Made by a program: the position numbers and the translations under genes. From contig CAZFWV010000138.1 in assembly GCA_964522605.1 (NCBI GenBank), positions 1 through 15,892 of the forward strand: 15,892 nucleotides of DNA, read 5' to 3'. Positions 6,774 through 13,076 of the stretch are shown one piece after another. The notes under the pieces were generated by a model, which saw only the letters and a program-made list of their open reading frames with translations, had not been told where the DNA came from and did no database searches. This DNA comes from CAVZLD01 sp964522605 (GTDB lineage Bacteria > Planctomycetota > Planctomycetia > Pirellulales > Pirellulaceae). Every line of letters begins with the position of its first letter. Position 1 is the stretch's first letter.

Positions 6774-8678
6774 TCATGTACACATATCAGCCTGACACGA
6801 CGGTCTTCGCATCCTACTCAGATTGTCACCGAGAGCGGACCATGCAAGATCACGACTCGTGGAATCCCGATCCTTCATCGACGTGCAACACACGGTGCAG
6901 AATGGAGCGGTGGCGATGCCGGAACTTGTGGGACGCAAGTCGAGTCCCAGGAAGTCCTGTCGGACGATTCCCGGACACTTGTCTATCCCTTGCCGGAGAC
7001 TTGCCAGTGGCTTGACCGACGGAATGCCACCGTCGGTGGTTAGTTGCAGCGACTCGCGAAACGTACGAGTCCGTGGCGCAGTGCCAGACCGAAGTCGTCG
7101 CCCGCCGAGTGCAACTCCGATCAAGCCTGCCATCAACAGCAGAACCGAGTTGGGCTCTGGCACGACAACGGCAATCGGTCTCGGCCCCTGCTCATAACCA
7201 CCATCCTGCAATGCGATCACGAGGTCGCCCGTGTCGAAAATGCCATCGCCGTTCCAGTCGCCCTCGGACCACTTGGACTCTACGGAAGTCTCGTATTTAC
7301 CAAACCGGAAGACCTGTACGATGTCGCTGCTGTTAAACTCGCCATTCAGGTCAGCGTCGCCGTACCAAGTGTGCTTGAGATCTTTGATCCAAATGCGACG
7401 ATCCTCCTCCTCGACCCAACTATTGCTGTCGAGATCAAACATGTGGTCGAGCCACGACAGCCATGACACGAAACGTCGCATTTTCTTTGTTGTCAACAAG
7501 TCAATATCGGTGGCATCTAAGACGCCGTTGGAGTTGAAATCACCCCGCGCAGAAGCACTCAAAGTGAGCCCTGCTGCCTCGGGGTCAAATCCGCCCGGGA
7601 ATATGGTCCACTGGTTGTAGGTCGTGGTGGCACCAGACTTTGCAGTCTCCAGGTCCGCGACACCATGAAGATCCGTGTTCTTCAGATTGGCTCCGGTCAA
7701 ATCCGTATTCGTTAGTGTAGAAAGACGCAAGGTCGCGTTTGTAAGGTTGGCCCCCGCCAAGTTGGCGTCGGTCATAATTGAAGACGTCAAATCCGCGCAG
7801 GTCAGATTCTGCTCGCTCAAGTCCCAGCCGGTGAGATCGTTGTCTCCAAGGTCGATCCCCTGTAACTTCTTCGCTGAATAGCTGGCGGTCACATAGAGCT
7901 GCTCCCTGGTAAAACCGCGCGACGTGGTCTCACCAAAGTTGGCTCCTGTCACTATCGACCCAGTCAGGTCAGCGGCGGTCAGTATGGATCGGCTCAGATA
8001 GGCATTCGTAAGGTCTTGCTCACTGAAGTCCCAGCCGGTGAGATCGTTTCGCCCGAGCCAGATCCCCTTAAGGGACCTTCGCTGGTAGCTGGCGGTCGAG
8101 TAGAGCTGCGTATCGGAAAAACCGCGCGATGTAGTATTGTGAAGTTGTGTTCCTGCAATGATCGCTCCCGTCAAGTCGGCGTTGGTTAACGTTGAGTCGT
8201 AAAGGTCGGCGCCAGTGAGATTTGATCCCTTGAGGTCAGCACCTGTCAGTGTCGAGTAGAACAGTGCGACGCCCGTGAGATTGGCTCCGCTCAGGTCAGC
8301 ATTGGTTAGCGTGGTTCGAGACACGTTAGCATGGGTGAGATTGGCTCCCGCCAGGTTGGCATCACTCAATGTCGAGGAATAGAGGCCAGCAAGGGCTAGA
8401 TTGGCCGCGCTGAAATCAACTCCATCAAGCCAACTCTCGTGGAAGTCGGCCTCCGTGAGATCCAGGCCCCCTGAAAAGTCGGCATATCGTAGGTTGTGAG
8501 TCTCGGTGTTCCAACCGTCCAAACGCACGCCGGGTCCCGGCGTAATTCCTTCCGTCCCTGGAATCAGCTGGCCGTTGTCCCAACGGTAGATGTCGGCACG
8601 GACGCCTCGTAAAGACGTCAGAATCAGAAACAAAAACAGCGCAGCGTTGCGCAGGTAACGCGCGGAAGACGGAGACAA
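6774..8678 (-). CDS. Pentapeptide-repeat, dockerin-like, PEP-CTERM exoprotein with extended tail
   Basis: I place the start at TTG 8678: GGAGG stands seven bases upstream and the codon opens a signal peptide (SARYLRNAALFLFLILTS, cleavage near GVRA at 28). The frame runs further upstream (ATG at 9152), but that part looks non-coding and overlaps the 91-residue gene. In the 634-residue product, ~60-335 are pentapeptide repeats (LTNADLSGANLTGA type). They are interrupted by two copies of a ~40-residue module (TTSRGF..QLY.TASY, then LTGWD.SEQ.LT). About 376-395 and 413-431 are EF-hand-like loops, and 439-496 a dockerin-like pair (GDADLNGEFNSSD; EGDWNGDGIFDTGD). The PEP motif is at ~507, followed by a hydrophobic helix and RR at ~527. 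About 100 residues of unstructured-looking sequence follow, where such proteins normally stop, suggesting a lost stop codon or frameshift. It is likely exported and calcium-binding. Confidence 0.85.
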   Translation of the reverse strand: MSPSSARYLRNAALFLFLILTSLRGVRADIYRWDNGQLIPGTEGITPGPGVRLDGWNTETHNLRYADFSGGLDLTEADFHESWLDGVDFSAANLALAGLYSSTLSDANLAGANLTHANVSRTTLTNADLSGANLTGVALFYSTLTGADLKGSNLTGADLYDSTLTNADLTGAIIAGTQLHNTTSRGFSDTQLYSTASYQRRSLKGIWLGRNDLTGWDFSEQDLTNAYLSRSILTAADLTGSIVTGANFGETTSRGFTREQLYVTASYSAKKLQGIDLGDNDLTGWDLSEQNLTCADLTSSIMTDANLAGANLTNATLRLSTLTNTDLTGANLKNTDLHGVADLETAKSGATTTYNQWTIFPGGFDPEAAGLTLSASARGDFNSNGVLDATDIDLLTTKKMRRFVSWLSWLDHMFDLDSNSWVEEEDRRIWIKDLKHTWYGDADLNGEFNSSDIVQVFRFGKYETSVESKWSEGDWNGDGIFDTGDLVIALQDGGYEQGPRPIAVVVPEPNSVLLLMAGLIGVALGGRRLRSGTAPRTRTFRESLQLTTDGGIPSVKPLASLRQGIDKCPGIVRQDFLGLDLRPTSSGIATAPFCTVCCTSMKDRDSTSRDLAWSALGDNLSRMRRPSCQADMCT

Positions 8679-8690
8679 GGGAAAGCCTCC
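8670..8690 (-). promoter_or_regulatory. Ribosome binding site fixing a TTG start
   Basis: Read on the minus strand, TTGGAGGCTTTCCC immediately precedes TTG at 8678-8676. GGAGG with seven bases of spacing is near ideal, and no ATG or GTG in this frame lies as close to the signal peptide. This decides the start of the pentapeptide exoprotein. Confidence 0.6.
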
Positions 8691-8919
8691 AAGGCGGTGG
8701 GGTACTGCACTCTCTTCGGCTATTATCGTTCGGCGCCGCGGGGCGCCAATGGTCTGCACGGGGACTCCGGAAACACCATCTTGGAACTGGCATTTCTGAA
8801 GGAGTACGGTCTTACGTCTCGCTTCCTTGGCGCACGCGAGTGAAGAACGCTTGCCCTTCTTTGCCGGGGTCACTGCCCGATGCATCGAAGCGAAACGGAT
8901 GAAGGAGCAAAACAAACCC

Positions 8920-9195
8920 CTAGCTCCCGAGGTGAAGCTCATTAACTGCAAACTCAATCGGTGGCTCGTTGATCTCGCGGCCGTAGCACACTCCATCGAC
9001 CAGGACGACGCGGCAGGCCGTATTGGCCAGTGCATACCATTCGGGCCGATGCGTCTCGCCGGCAAGTCGCTGCACGTGGCTGCGGGACAGATATTCCACG
9101 ACGCATTCGGCAAGCAATGCTCGATTAATCGTGTGAGGGTCGTTGGTGACAAACTCGCGATCGATGATTGCGCCGAGGATCTCTTTGATTACCAC
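8920..9195 (-). CDS. Small hypothetical protein, 91 residues, with strong RBS
   Basis: The GTG at 9195 is preceded by AAAGGAGG with six bases of spacing, the strongest ribosome binding site in the window, which is the main reason to call this gene. A longer version of the frame (ATG at 9528) would only shadow the sigma factor gene. The product (starting VVIKEILGAIIDREF, with the first codon read as Met) is soluble, with alternating helix- and strand-like segments, several Cys and no signal peptide. It includes ECVVEYLSRSHVQRLAGE and ends IEFAVNELHLGS. No family is recognised. The start lies inside the last codons of the truncated sigma factor, overlapping by seven bases, so translation may be coupled. 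About 240 bases separate it from the pentapeptide exoprotein downstream. Confidence 0.6.
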   Translation of the reverse strand: MVIKEILGAIIDREFVTNDPHTINRALLAECVVEYLSRSHVQRLAGETHRPEWYALANTACRVVLVDGVCYGREINEPPIEFAVNELHLGS

Positions 9196-9497
9196 GATTT
9201 CCCTCCTTTCTGACAAGGAAAGAAATCGAGCTTCGAAGCATGGATCGAGCGGAGCCACTGCAAAAGCTCCGCCAAGGTCGATCCTTGGACCTGATCGATA
9301 CTGCGGTGGGCCTGCAGGAAGGTTTCCTGCACCGCATCGGAGGCCGCGATCTTGCTCCGCAACTCCGGACCGATCTGAATACGGGACAGCAACGTCAGGT
9401 AATTCCCGTACCGATCCAGCAGCCGACCTAGCGCCGCCAGGTCGCCCTCTCGCGACTGCCGAATCAATCGACCGGTATTCCGCTCTGGCACATCCAT
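9189..9497 (-). CDS. Truncated ECF sigma factor, region 2 only (~102 residues)
   Basis: The ATG at 9497 opens MDVPERNTGRLIRQSREGD. Sigma region 2 follows: GDLAALGRLLDRYGNYLTLL (2.1) and then SDAVQETFLQAHRSIDQVQG and LLQWLRSI (2.3-2.4). The DxVQETF core and the RYxNYLxLL style match the planctomycete ECF class, which normally runs about 180-200 residues with region 4 at the C-terminus. Here the frame diverges after WLRSI and ends at a TAA 17 residues later (ASKLDFFPCQKGGKSW), so region 4, which contacts the -35 element, is absent. AGGAG lies 12 bases upstream of the ATG and nine upstream of an adjacent GTG at 9500. A transposase remnant lies upstream. It is most likely a decayed gene, although a region-2-only regulator is conceivable. 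Confidence 0.7.
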   Translation of the reverse strand: MDVPERNTGRLIRQSREGDLAALGRLLDRYGNYLTLLSRIQIGPELRSKIAASDAVQETFLQAHRSIDQVQGSTLAELLQWLRSIHASKLDFFPCQKGGKSW

Positions 9498-9605
9498 CAC
9501 GTAACAAATCTCCTGATGGGATAGACACGTACGGAATTTGGAATTGAACAGAAAAACGAGAGTTTTCACAAAATCTTCGGCCAGCCTCGGCCGGCCATGG
9601 CCCAA

Positions 9606-9799
9606 TGGGGGGTACCCGATCCGCCGTTGAACAGGCGGGAAGGGTCAGAGGCGAATCCGGTTCAGGTGGAGGCTAGCCGGCATGAGATCGAGGACCGGGC
9701 GAAGAGCGAATCAGTCTTCGAGCAGACGAACCGGAGATGCATCAAGTCGTCGATCTGCGCAGACTGGTGGTGCAACATGCCCCAGAGTCTCGTCGGTGA
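9606..9799. other. Intergenic stretch without recognised gene
   Basis: Frames on both strands run through this stretch, but none has a start with a binding site or a recognisable product. It lies between the sigma factor remnant and the C-terminal end of the transposase remnant, and may be scrambled flank of the old insertion. Confidence 0.4.
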
Positions 9800-10160
9800 C
9801 GCTGCCGGACGAATACGGATGATCGGCAGGTGGCGACGACCATTGTGACAGTCAAGCTCGAAGAGGATCGCGCCGCCGGGTTCACCGTCAATCCCGACCT
9901 GCGGCTTGGCACATGGCGATCCGCGTGGCCATCTTCGTCGCGGCTCCGAAGCGAGGCAGGATGTCCTTCGCTCTGCACCAGACGTTCTCGAAGTGCTCAC
10001 ACTTGAACTCGGGGCCTTAATCGACGATCAGGTGCTTGGGCTTCACCTGTTCCGTAGACAGGATGCGATCCAATCGCTTTATAAACCAGGCTGCTATCCC
10101 AAGTGCGCCACAGGTCACCTCACCGATCTTCTCGGGATCGTACTGGTGTGCGCAGGAAGA
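9800..10160 (-). pseudogene. Degraded DDE transposase (integrase core) remnant
   Basis: On the minus strand, frame by frame, the sequence gives QYDPEKIGEVTCGALGIAAW and then VKPKHLIVD, a TAA stop (10018-10020), and GPEFKCEHFENVWCRAKDIL. This is the LIVDxGPEF part of an rve-type integrase core carrying the second catalytic Asp. A shift into another frame near 9935-9955 leads to EPRRRWPRGSPCAKPQVGID and NGRRHLPIIRIRPAA, the characteristic C-terminus of a planctomycete IS transposase family. The intervening part, where the catalytic Glu would lie, is deleted. A nonsense codon, a frameshift, an internal deletion and a missing N-terminus make it a clear pseudogene. No terminal inverted repeats could be defined. 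Confidence 0.75.
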
Positions 10161-10192
10161 AGCCTCTCCGTTGCGTCATCCTTTCGTGTTCC

Positions 10193-10221
10193 TTGCTCCG
10201 GACAGGGCTTTTTCCTATCAT
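10193..10221 (+). promoter_or_regulatory. Possible sigma-70-type promoter for the Tm-1-like operon
   Basis: TTGCTC at 10193-10198 and TATCAT at 10216-10221 are separated by exactly 17 bases. The -10 box matches TATAAT at five of six positions, the -35 box only in TTG. It would give a leader of about 75-80 bases before the ATG at 10306. Support is by pattern only. Confidence 0.35.
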
Positions 10222-10305
10222 GGCGCTGCCGTTGGTGACTACAGCGCGGGCTGAAGTGCGCTGATTGCCGTGCTGTTCGTCGTGCGAAGTGCGGAGGTCT
10301 CTCGC

Positions 10306-11532
10306 ATGCCAGGTGTTGTTTACGCCATCGCTACGATGGACAGCAAGGGTGACGAAGTTGCGTTCGTCGCGGAACAACTTCAGCGTCTCGGCCTCTCGGT
10401 CGTTACCGTGAACGTAGGAACCTTTGGCCCGGCGACGATCAATCCGGACATCGATCGGGACAGAGTGCTGCAGTTTTCTTCGATCCAGTCCGCGTCGGTA
10501 CTGAAGGGCATGGACCGTGGGCAGGCGATCGATGTGATGAGCCAGGCGCTGGCTGGCTTCCTGAAACACGAGTTTGCTGAGGGCAAGGTATCGGGAGTGA
10601 TCGGACTGGGGGGCAGTGGCGGCACAGCACTGATCTCACCGGCGTTACGTGCCCTGCCAATCGGCTTGCCCAAACTGCTTGTGTCGACGGTCGCCAGTGG
10701 CAATACGTCACCTTACGTCGATTGCAGTGACATCACACTTGTCTATTCTGTGGTGGACGTAGCAGGTTTGAATTCGGTTTCCGTGAAGATCTTGGGCAAC
10801 GCCGCCCACGCGATGGCTGGCATGGTCTCTCATCCGGTCCGTTCTGGTGAGACACGACCGGCCATTGGCATGACGATGTTTGGCGTCACGACGCCGTGCG
10901 TGACGGCCGTGCGGCAGGCATTGGAGGCAAAAGACTATGATTGTCTCGTGTTCCATGCAACAGGAACGGGCGGCCGAGCCATGGAACAGCTCGTGGAGTC
11001 GGGACTGATTCGAGGAGTGCTCGATATCACAACGACGGAGGTAGCGGACGAAGTCGTGGGAGGTGTTTTTGCCGCTGGGCCGAAACGGTTCGACAGACTG
11101 CTCGCGCGCCGCGTGCCTCTGGTGCTCAGTGTCGGCGCGTTGGACATGGTGAATTTCGGCGAGAGAAACACCATTCCTGATCAATTCCAACAGCGCAACC
11201 TACATGTCCACAACGCTCAAGTAACCCTCATGCGCACCAACATCCAGGAGAATCGTCGGATCGCGCGGTGGATTGCCGACAAATTGAATCGCTCTGTGTC
11301 GCCACTGACTCTGCTCCTCCCCGAATTGGGAGTCTCAATGCTCGATGCACCAGGGCAACCGTTTAATGACCCGGATGCCGATGCCGCTCTGTTTGCTGAA
11401 CTGGAAGCGTGCATCGTGCCGTCCGATACGCGCCGAGTGATCCGTTTGCCGTACCATATCAACGACCCGGAATTCGCGCAGGCACTTGTGACCGAATTCG
11501 AACAGGCGATGAGTTTGTCCCGCGGCACATAG
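10306..11532 (+). CDS. Tm-1-like ATP-binding domain protein (UPF0261), 408 residues
   Basis: The start is the ATG at 10306, with GGAGG eight bases upstream; the longer frame from 10270 has no binding site. The protein opens VVYAIATMDSKGDEVAFVAE, the conserved UPF0261 beginning, and continues with GVIGLGGSGGTALISPALRA, LPKLLVSTVASGNTSPYVD and MFGVTTPCVTAVRQ. Next come VFHATGTGGRAMEQL, LDITTTEVADEVVGG and the terminal LPYHINDPEFAQALV. These Gly-rich loops form the ATP-binding domain of the family. Length is typical. It is cytoplasmic. It stands 38 bases before the TIM-barrel gene in the same direction; in plants (tomato Tm-1) the two proteins are fused in one chain. The biochemical reaction is not established as far as I know, and the plant protein is known for binding tobamovirus replication protein. 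Confidence 0.93.
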   Translation: MPGVVYAIATMDSKGDEVAFVAEQLQRLGLSVVTVNVGTFGPATINPDIDRDRVLQFSSIQSASVLKGMDRGQAIDVMSQALAGFLKHEFAEGKVSGVIGLGGSGGTALISPALRALPIGLPKLLVSTVASGNTSPYVDCSDITLVYSVVDVAGLNSVSVKILGNAAHAMAGMVSHPVRSGETRPAIGMTMFGVTTPCVTAVRQALEAKDYDCLVFHATGTGGRAMEQLVESGLIRGVLDITTTEVADEVVGGVFAAGPKRFDRLLARRVPLVLSVGALDMVNFGERNTIPDQFQQRNLHVHNAQVTLMRTNIQENRRIARWIADKLNRSVSPLTLLLPELGVSMLDAPGQPFNDPDADAALFAELEACIVPSDTRRVIRLPYHINDPEFAQALVTEFEQAMSLSRGT

Positions 11533-11570
11533 TCGATACTCCACGTTGCACCTTGAAAGGAGCGTTCATT

Positions 11571-12416
11571 GTGGCTGAATCGCGAGAGTCCATTCTCCAA
11601 CGTCTTCGTGGCAAAATCGCCCGCCGGCAACCGATCATCGGCGGTGGTGCCGGAGCGGGCATCAGTGCCAAATGCGAGGAGGCGGGAGGGATCGACCTGA
11701 TCGTGATCTACAATTCGGGCCGGTATCGCATGGCGGGTCGGGGCTCGCTGTCCGGTCTGCTGCCGTTTGGAAACGCCAACGAGATCGTGAAGGACATGGC
11801 GCGCGAGGTGCTCACGGCGGTAAAACACACGCCGGTCATCGCTGGCGTGTGCGGCGTCGACCCCTTCCTGTTGCGAAACCACTTCCTGAGTGAACTGATG
11901 GAACTGGGGTTCTCGGGGATACAGAATTTCCCGACGGTCGGCCTGATCGATGGGACGTTCCGCGCGAATCTCGAAGAGACGGGCATGGGATTTGACCTGG
12001 AGGTGGATTGCATCGCCGCTGCTCATCGCCTCGGAATGCTGACTACCCCCTACGTGTTTGACGAAGCGCAGGCCACTGCCATGGCCGAGGCCGGTGCCGA
12101 CATCCTGGTCGCTCACATGGGGCTCACGACCGGCGGGTCGATCGGTGCGGAAACTGCCGGCTCACTGGAAGATTGCGCGCGACGAGTGACGGCGATTGCC
12201 GATGCCGGCCGTCGCGCGCGTCAAGACATCATCATCCTGTGTCACGGCGGCCCCATCGCGATGCCGGCCGATGCGCAGTTCATGTTGGACCATTGCGATA
12301 TTCACGGATTCTTCGGCGCGAGCTCCATGGAGCGGCTGCCAACGGAAACGGCAATTCAGATGCAGGTCGCTCAGTATGTGGAACTCACCGTACCAGATCG
12401 TCGCATGCATTCATGA
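11571..12416 (+). CDS. Phosphoenolpyruvate hydrolase family protein (TIM barrel), 281 residues
   Basis: I chose GTG 11571 because GAAAGGAG lies eight bases upstream and the family begins here (VAESRESILQRLRGKIARRQ). The earlier ATG at 11409 would overlap the upstream gene. Conserved parts are PIIGGGAGAGISAKCEEAGG, DLIVIYNSGRYRMAGRGSLS and LLPFGNANEIV. They continue with TPVIAGVCGVDPF, GFSGIQNFPTVGLIDG, HMGLTTGG, ILCHGGPI and GFFGASSMERLPTE. These are the loops of a (beta/alpha)8 barrel related to PEP mutase/isocitrate lyase-like enzymes, annotated as phosphoenolpyruvate hydrolase family. The protein is cytoplasmic; substrate is unproven. It is paired with the UPF0261 gene 38 bases upstream and corresponds to the C-terminal half of plant Tm-1, so the two likely act together. 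Confidence 0.92.
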   Translation: MAESRESILQRLRGKIARRQPIIGGGAGAGISAKCEEAGGIDLIVIYNSGRYRMAGRGSLSGLLPFGNANEIVKDMAREVLTAVKHTPVIAGVCGVDPFLLRNHFLSELMELGFSGIQNFPTVGLIDGTFRANLEETGMGFDLEVDCIAAAHRLGMLTTPYVFDEAQATAMAEAGADILVAHMGLTTGGSIGAETAGSLEDCARRVTAIADAGRRARQDIIILCHGGPIAMPADAQFMLDHCDIHGFFGASSMERLPTETAIQMQVAQYVELTVPDRRMHS

Positions 12417-12456
12417 ATAGGGACTTCCCGTGGAAGTTCGGATGAAGGGAGGACGC

Positions 12457-12678
12457 ATGCGGTATTGCCAGCCATTGGTCTTTCATGGAACGCTGATCGG
12501 CAGCTTGCTGATCGGTTTTCCGGCGGTGCTTCCCAGTTTCGCGCAGGACTTTTTACCTCCGGAGCAGGCATGGCAAGGCGAAAGCGATGTGATTTGGTCA
12601 CTTAACGAGGCCGGTTGCCAGAAAAGAGTCTCCAGGTGGGTGCGCGCTTCTACCAGTTCGCGCTGCGCGGCTCCGTAA
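12457..12678 (+). pseudogene. Truncated exported protein N-terminus, possibly DsbD N-terminal-like
   Basis: The ATG at 12457 has AAGGGAGG just upstream. It begins a credible signal peptide (MRYCQPLVFHGTLIGSLLIG, then FPAVLPSFAQ, cleavage near residue 30) and then DFLPPEQAWQGESDVIWSL. The FLPPEQA(F/W) motif followed by a short strand resembles the start of the DsbD N-terminal domain (FxPxxQAF...W.I..G.YLY), a thiol-disulfide exchange module. After about residue 48 (position ~12600) the sequence changes character. From there it is the antisense of a kinase fragment, so only the first ~48 residues are native. It lies 40 bases after the TIM-barrel gene and was probably the third gene of that operon before a rearrangement. 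The DsbD relation rests on a short motif. Confidence 0.5.
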
Positions 12679-12970
12679 TCTCGCGTTTCGATCAGTGCGC
12701 GGCCCACGGCCACCTGCTGCTGGATCGCCATTTGACGCTCTGCGTGGCTGCGGCCGAGACCCACCAGCACACAGGCGACAATCGCCAGGATTGCCAGCCC
12801 GGCCCGCACGAATGCGCGGTGGCGCCGCACCCATTTCTTCGTCCGCTCGATCAGGGACGGTCGACGTGCGTGGATGGGCACATCGCTCAGGAAACGCTGA
12901 AGGTCCTCTGCCAGATCTTCTGCCGTGGCGTACCGCGCATGGGGCTCTTTCGCGATCGCCTTGAGCACGA
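12600..12970 (-). pseudogene. Internal fragment of a membrane Ser/Thr protein kinase
   Basis: On the minus strand the frame reads VLKAIAKEPHARYATAEDLA and then EDLQRFLSDVPIHARRP, the end of a planctomycete Ser/Thr kinase domain. A basic segment (RTKKWVRRHR), a membrane helix (AGLAILAIVACVLVGLG) and QQQVAVGRALIETRDYGAAQ, which looks like the first TPR-like helix, follow. The kinase N-lobe and active site are missing upstream of ~12970. The C-terminal part is missing past ~12600, where the frame enters unrelated sequence. A GTG at 12968 is simply the Val of VLKA. The order matches the neighbouring full kinase (IVLKALRKDPRDRYASA...), so it is a piece of a paralog. Confidence 0.75.
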
Positions 12971-13076
12971 CGGAAGCGATAAGAAACGAGTGAGCACCAC
13001 AGAGAGCACCGCGGGTGGGCCACTACTTTTCCGCAGAGGATCCATCGCGCTACTTCCATTGTCGGCAAGCGGCAAC
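12971..13076. other. Junction between kinase fragment and intact kinase
   Basis: No gene of its own is seen here. On the minus strand, the sequence just before the fragment reads RFLIASV before VLKA, which is not kinase-like. One end of the rearrangement therefore lies at about 12970. Confidence 0.4.

Noticed and set aside
8732..8747. GGCGCC repeated around a 4-base spacer in the leader of the exoprotein gene
   Set aside because: The hexamer is self-palindromic and short in GC-rich DNA; there is no supporting operator or riboswitch context.
8679..9152. Upstream extension of the pentapeptide exoprotein to an ATG at 9152
   Set aside because: The stretch would overlap the 91-residue gene in another frame, has low-complexity basic composition and would bury the signal peptide; the TTG at 8678 with GGAGG fits better.
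11217..12116. Minus-strand 299-residue frame
   Set aside because: Antisense shadow of the UPF0261 and TIM-barrel genes, which are clear family members on the plus strand.
12423..12437. Perfect 6-base hairpin (ACTTCC, CGT, GGAAGT) after the TIM-barrel stop
   Set aside because: The stem is short and is not followed by a T run, so it does not qualify as an intrinsic terminator; it may be chance.
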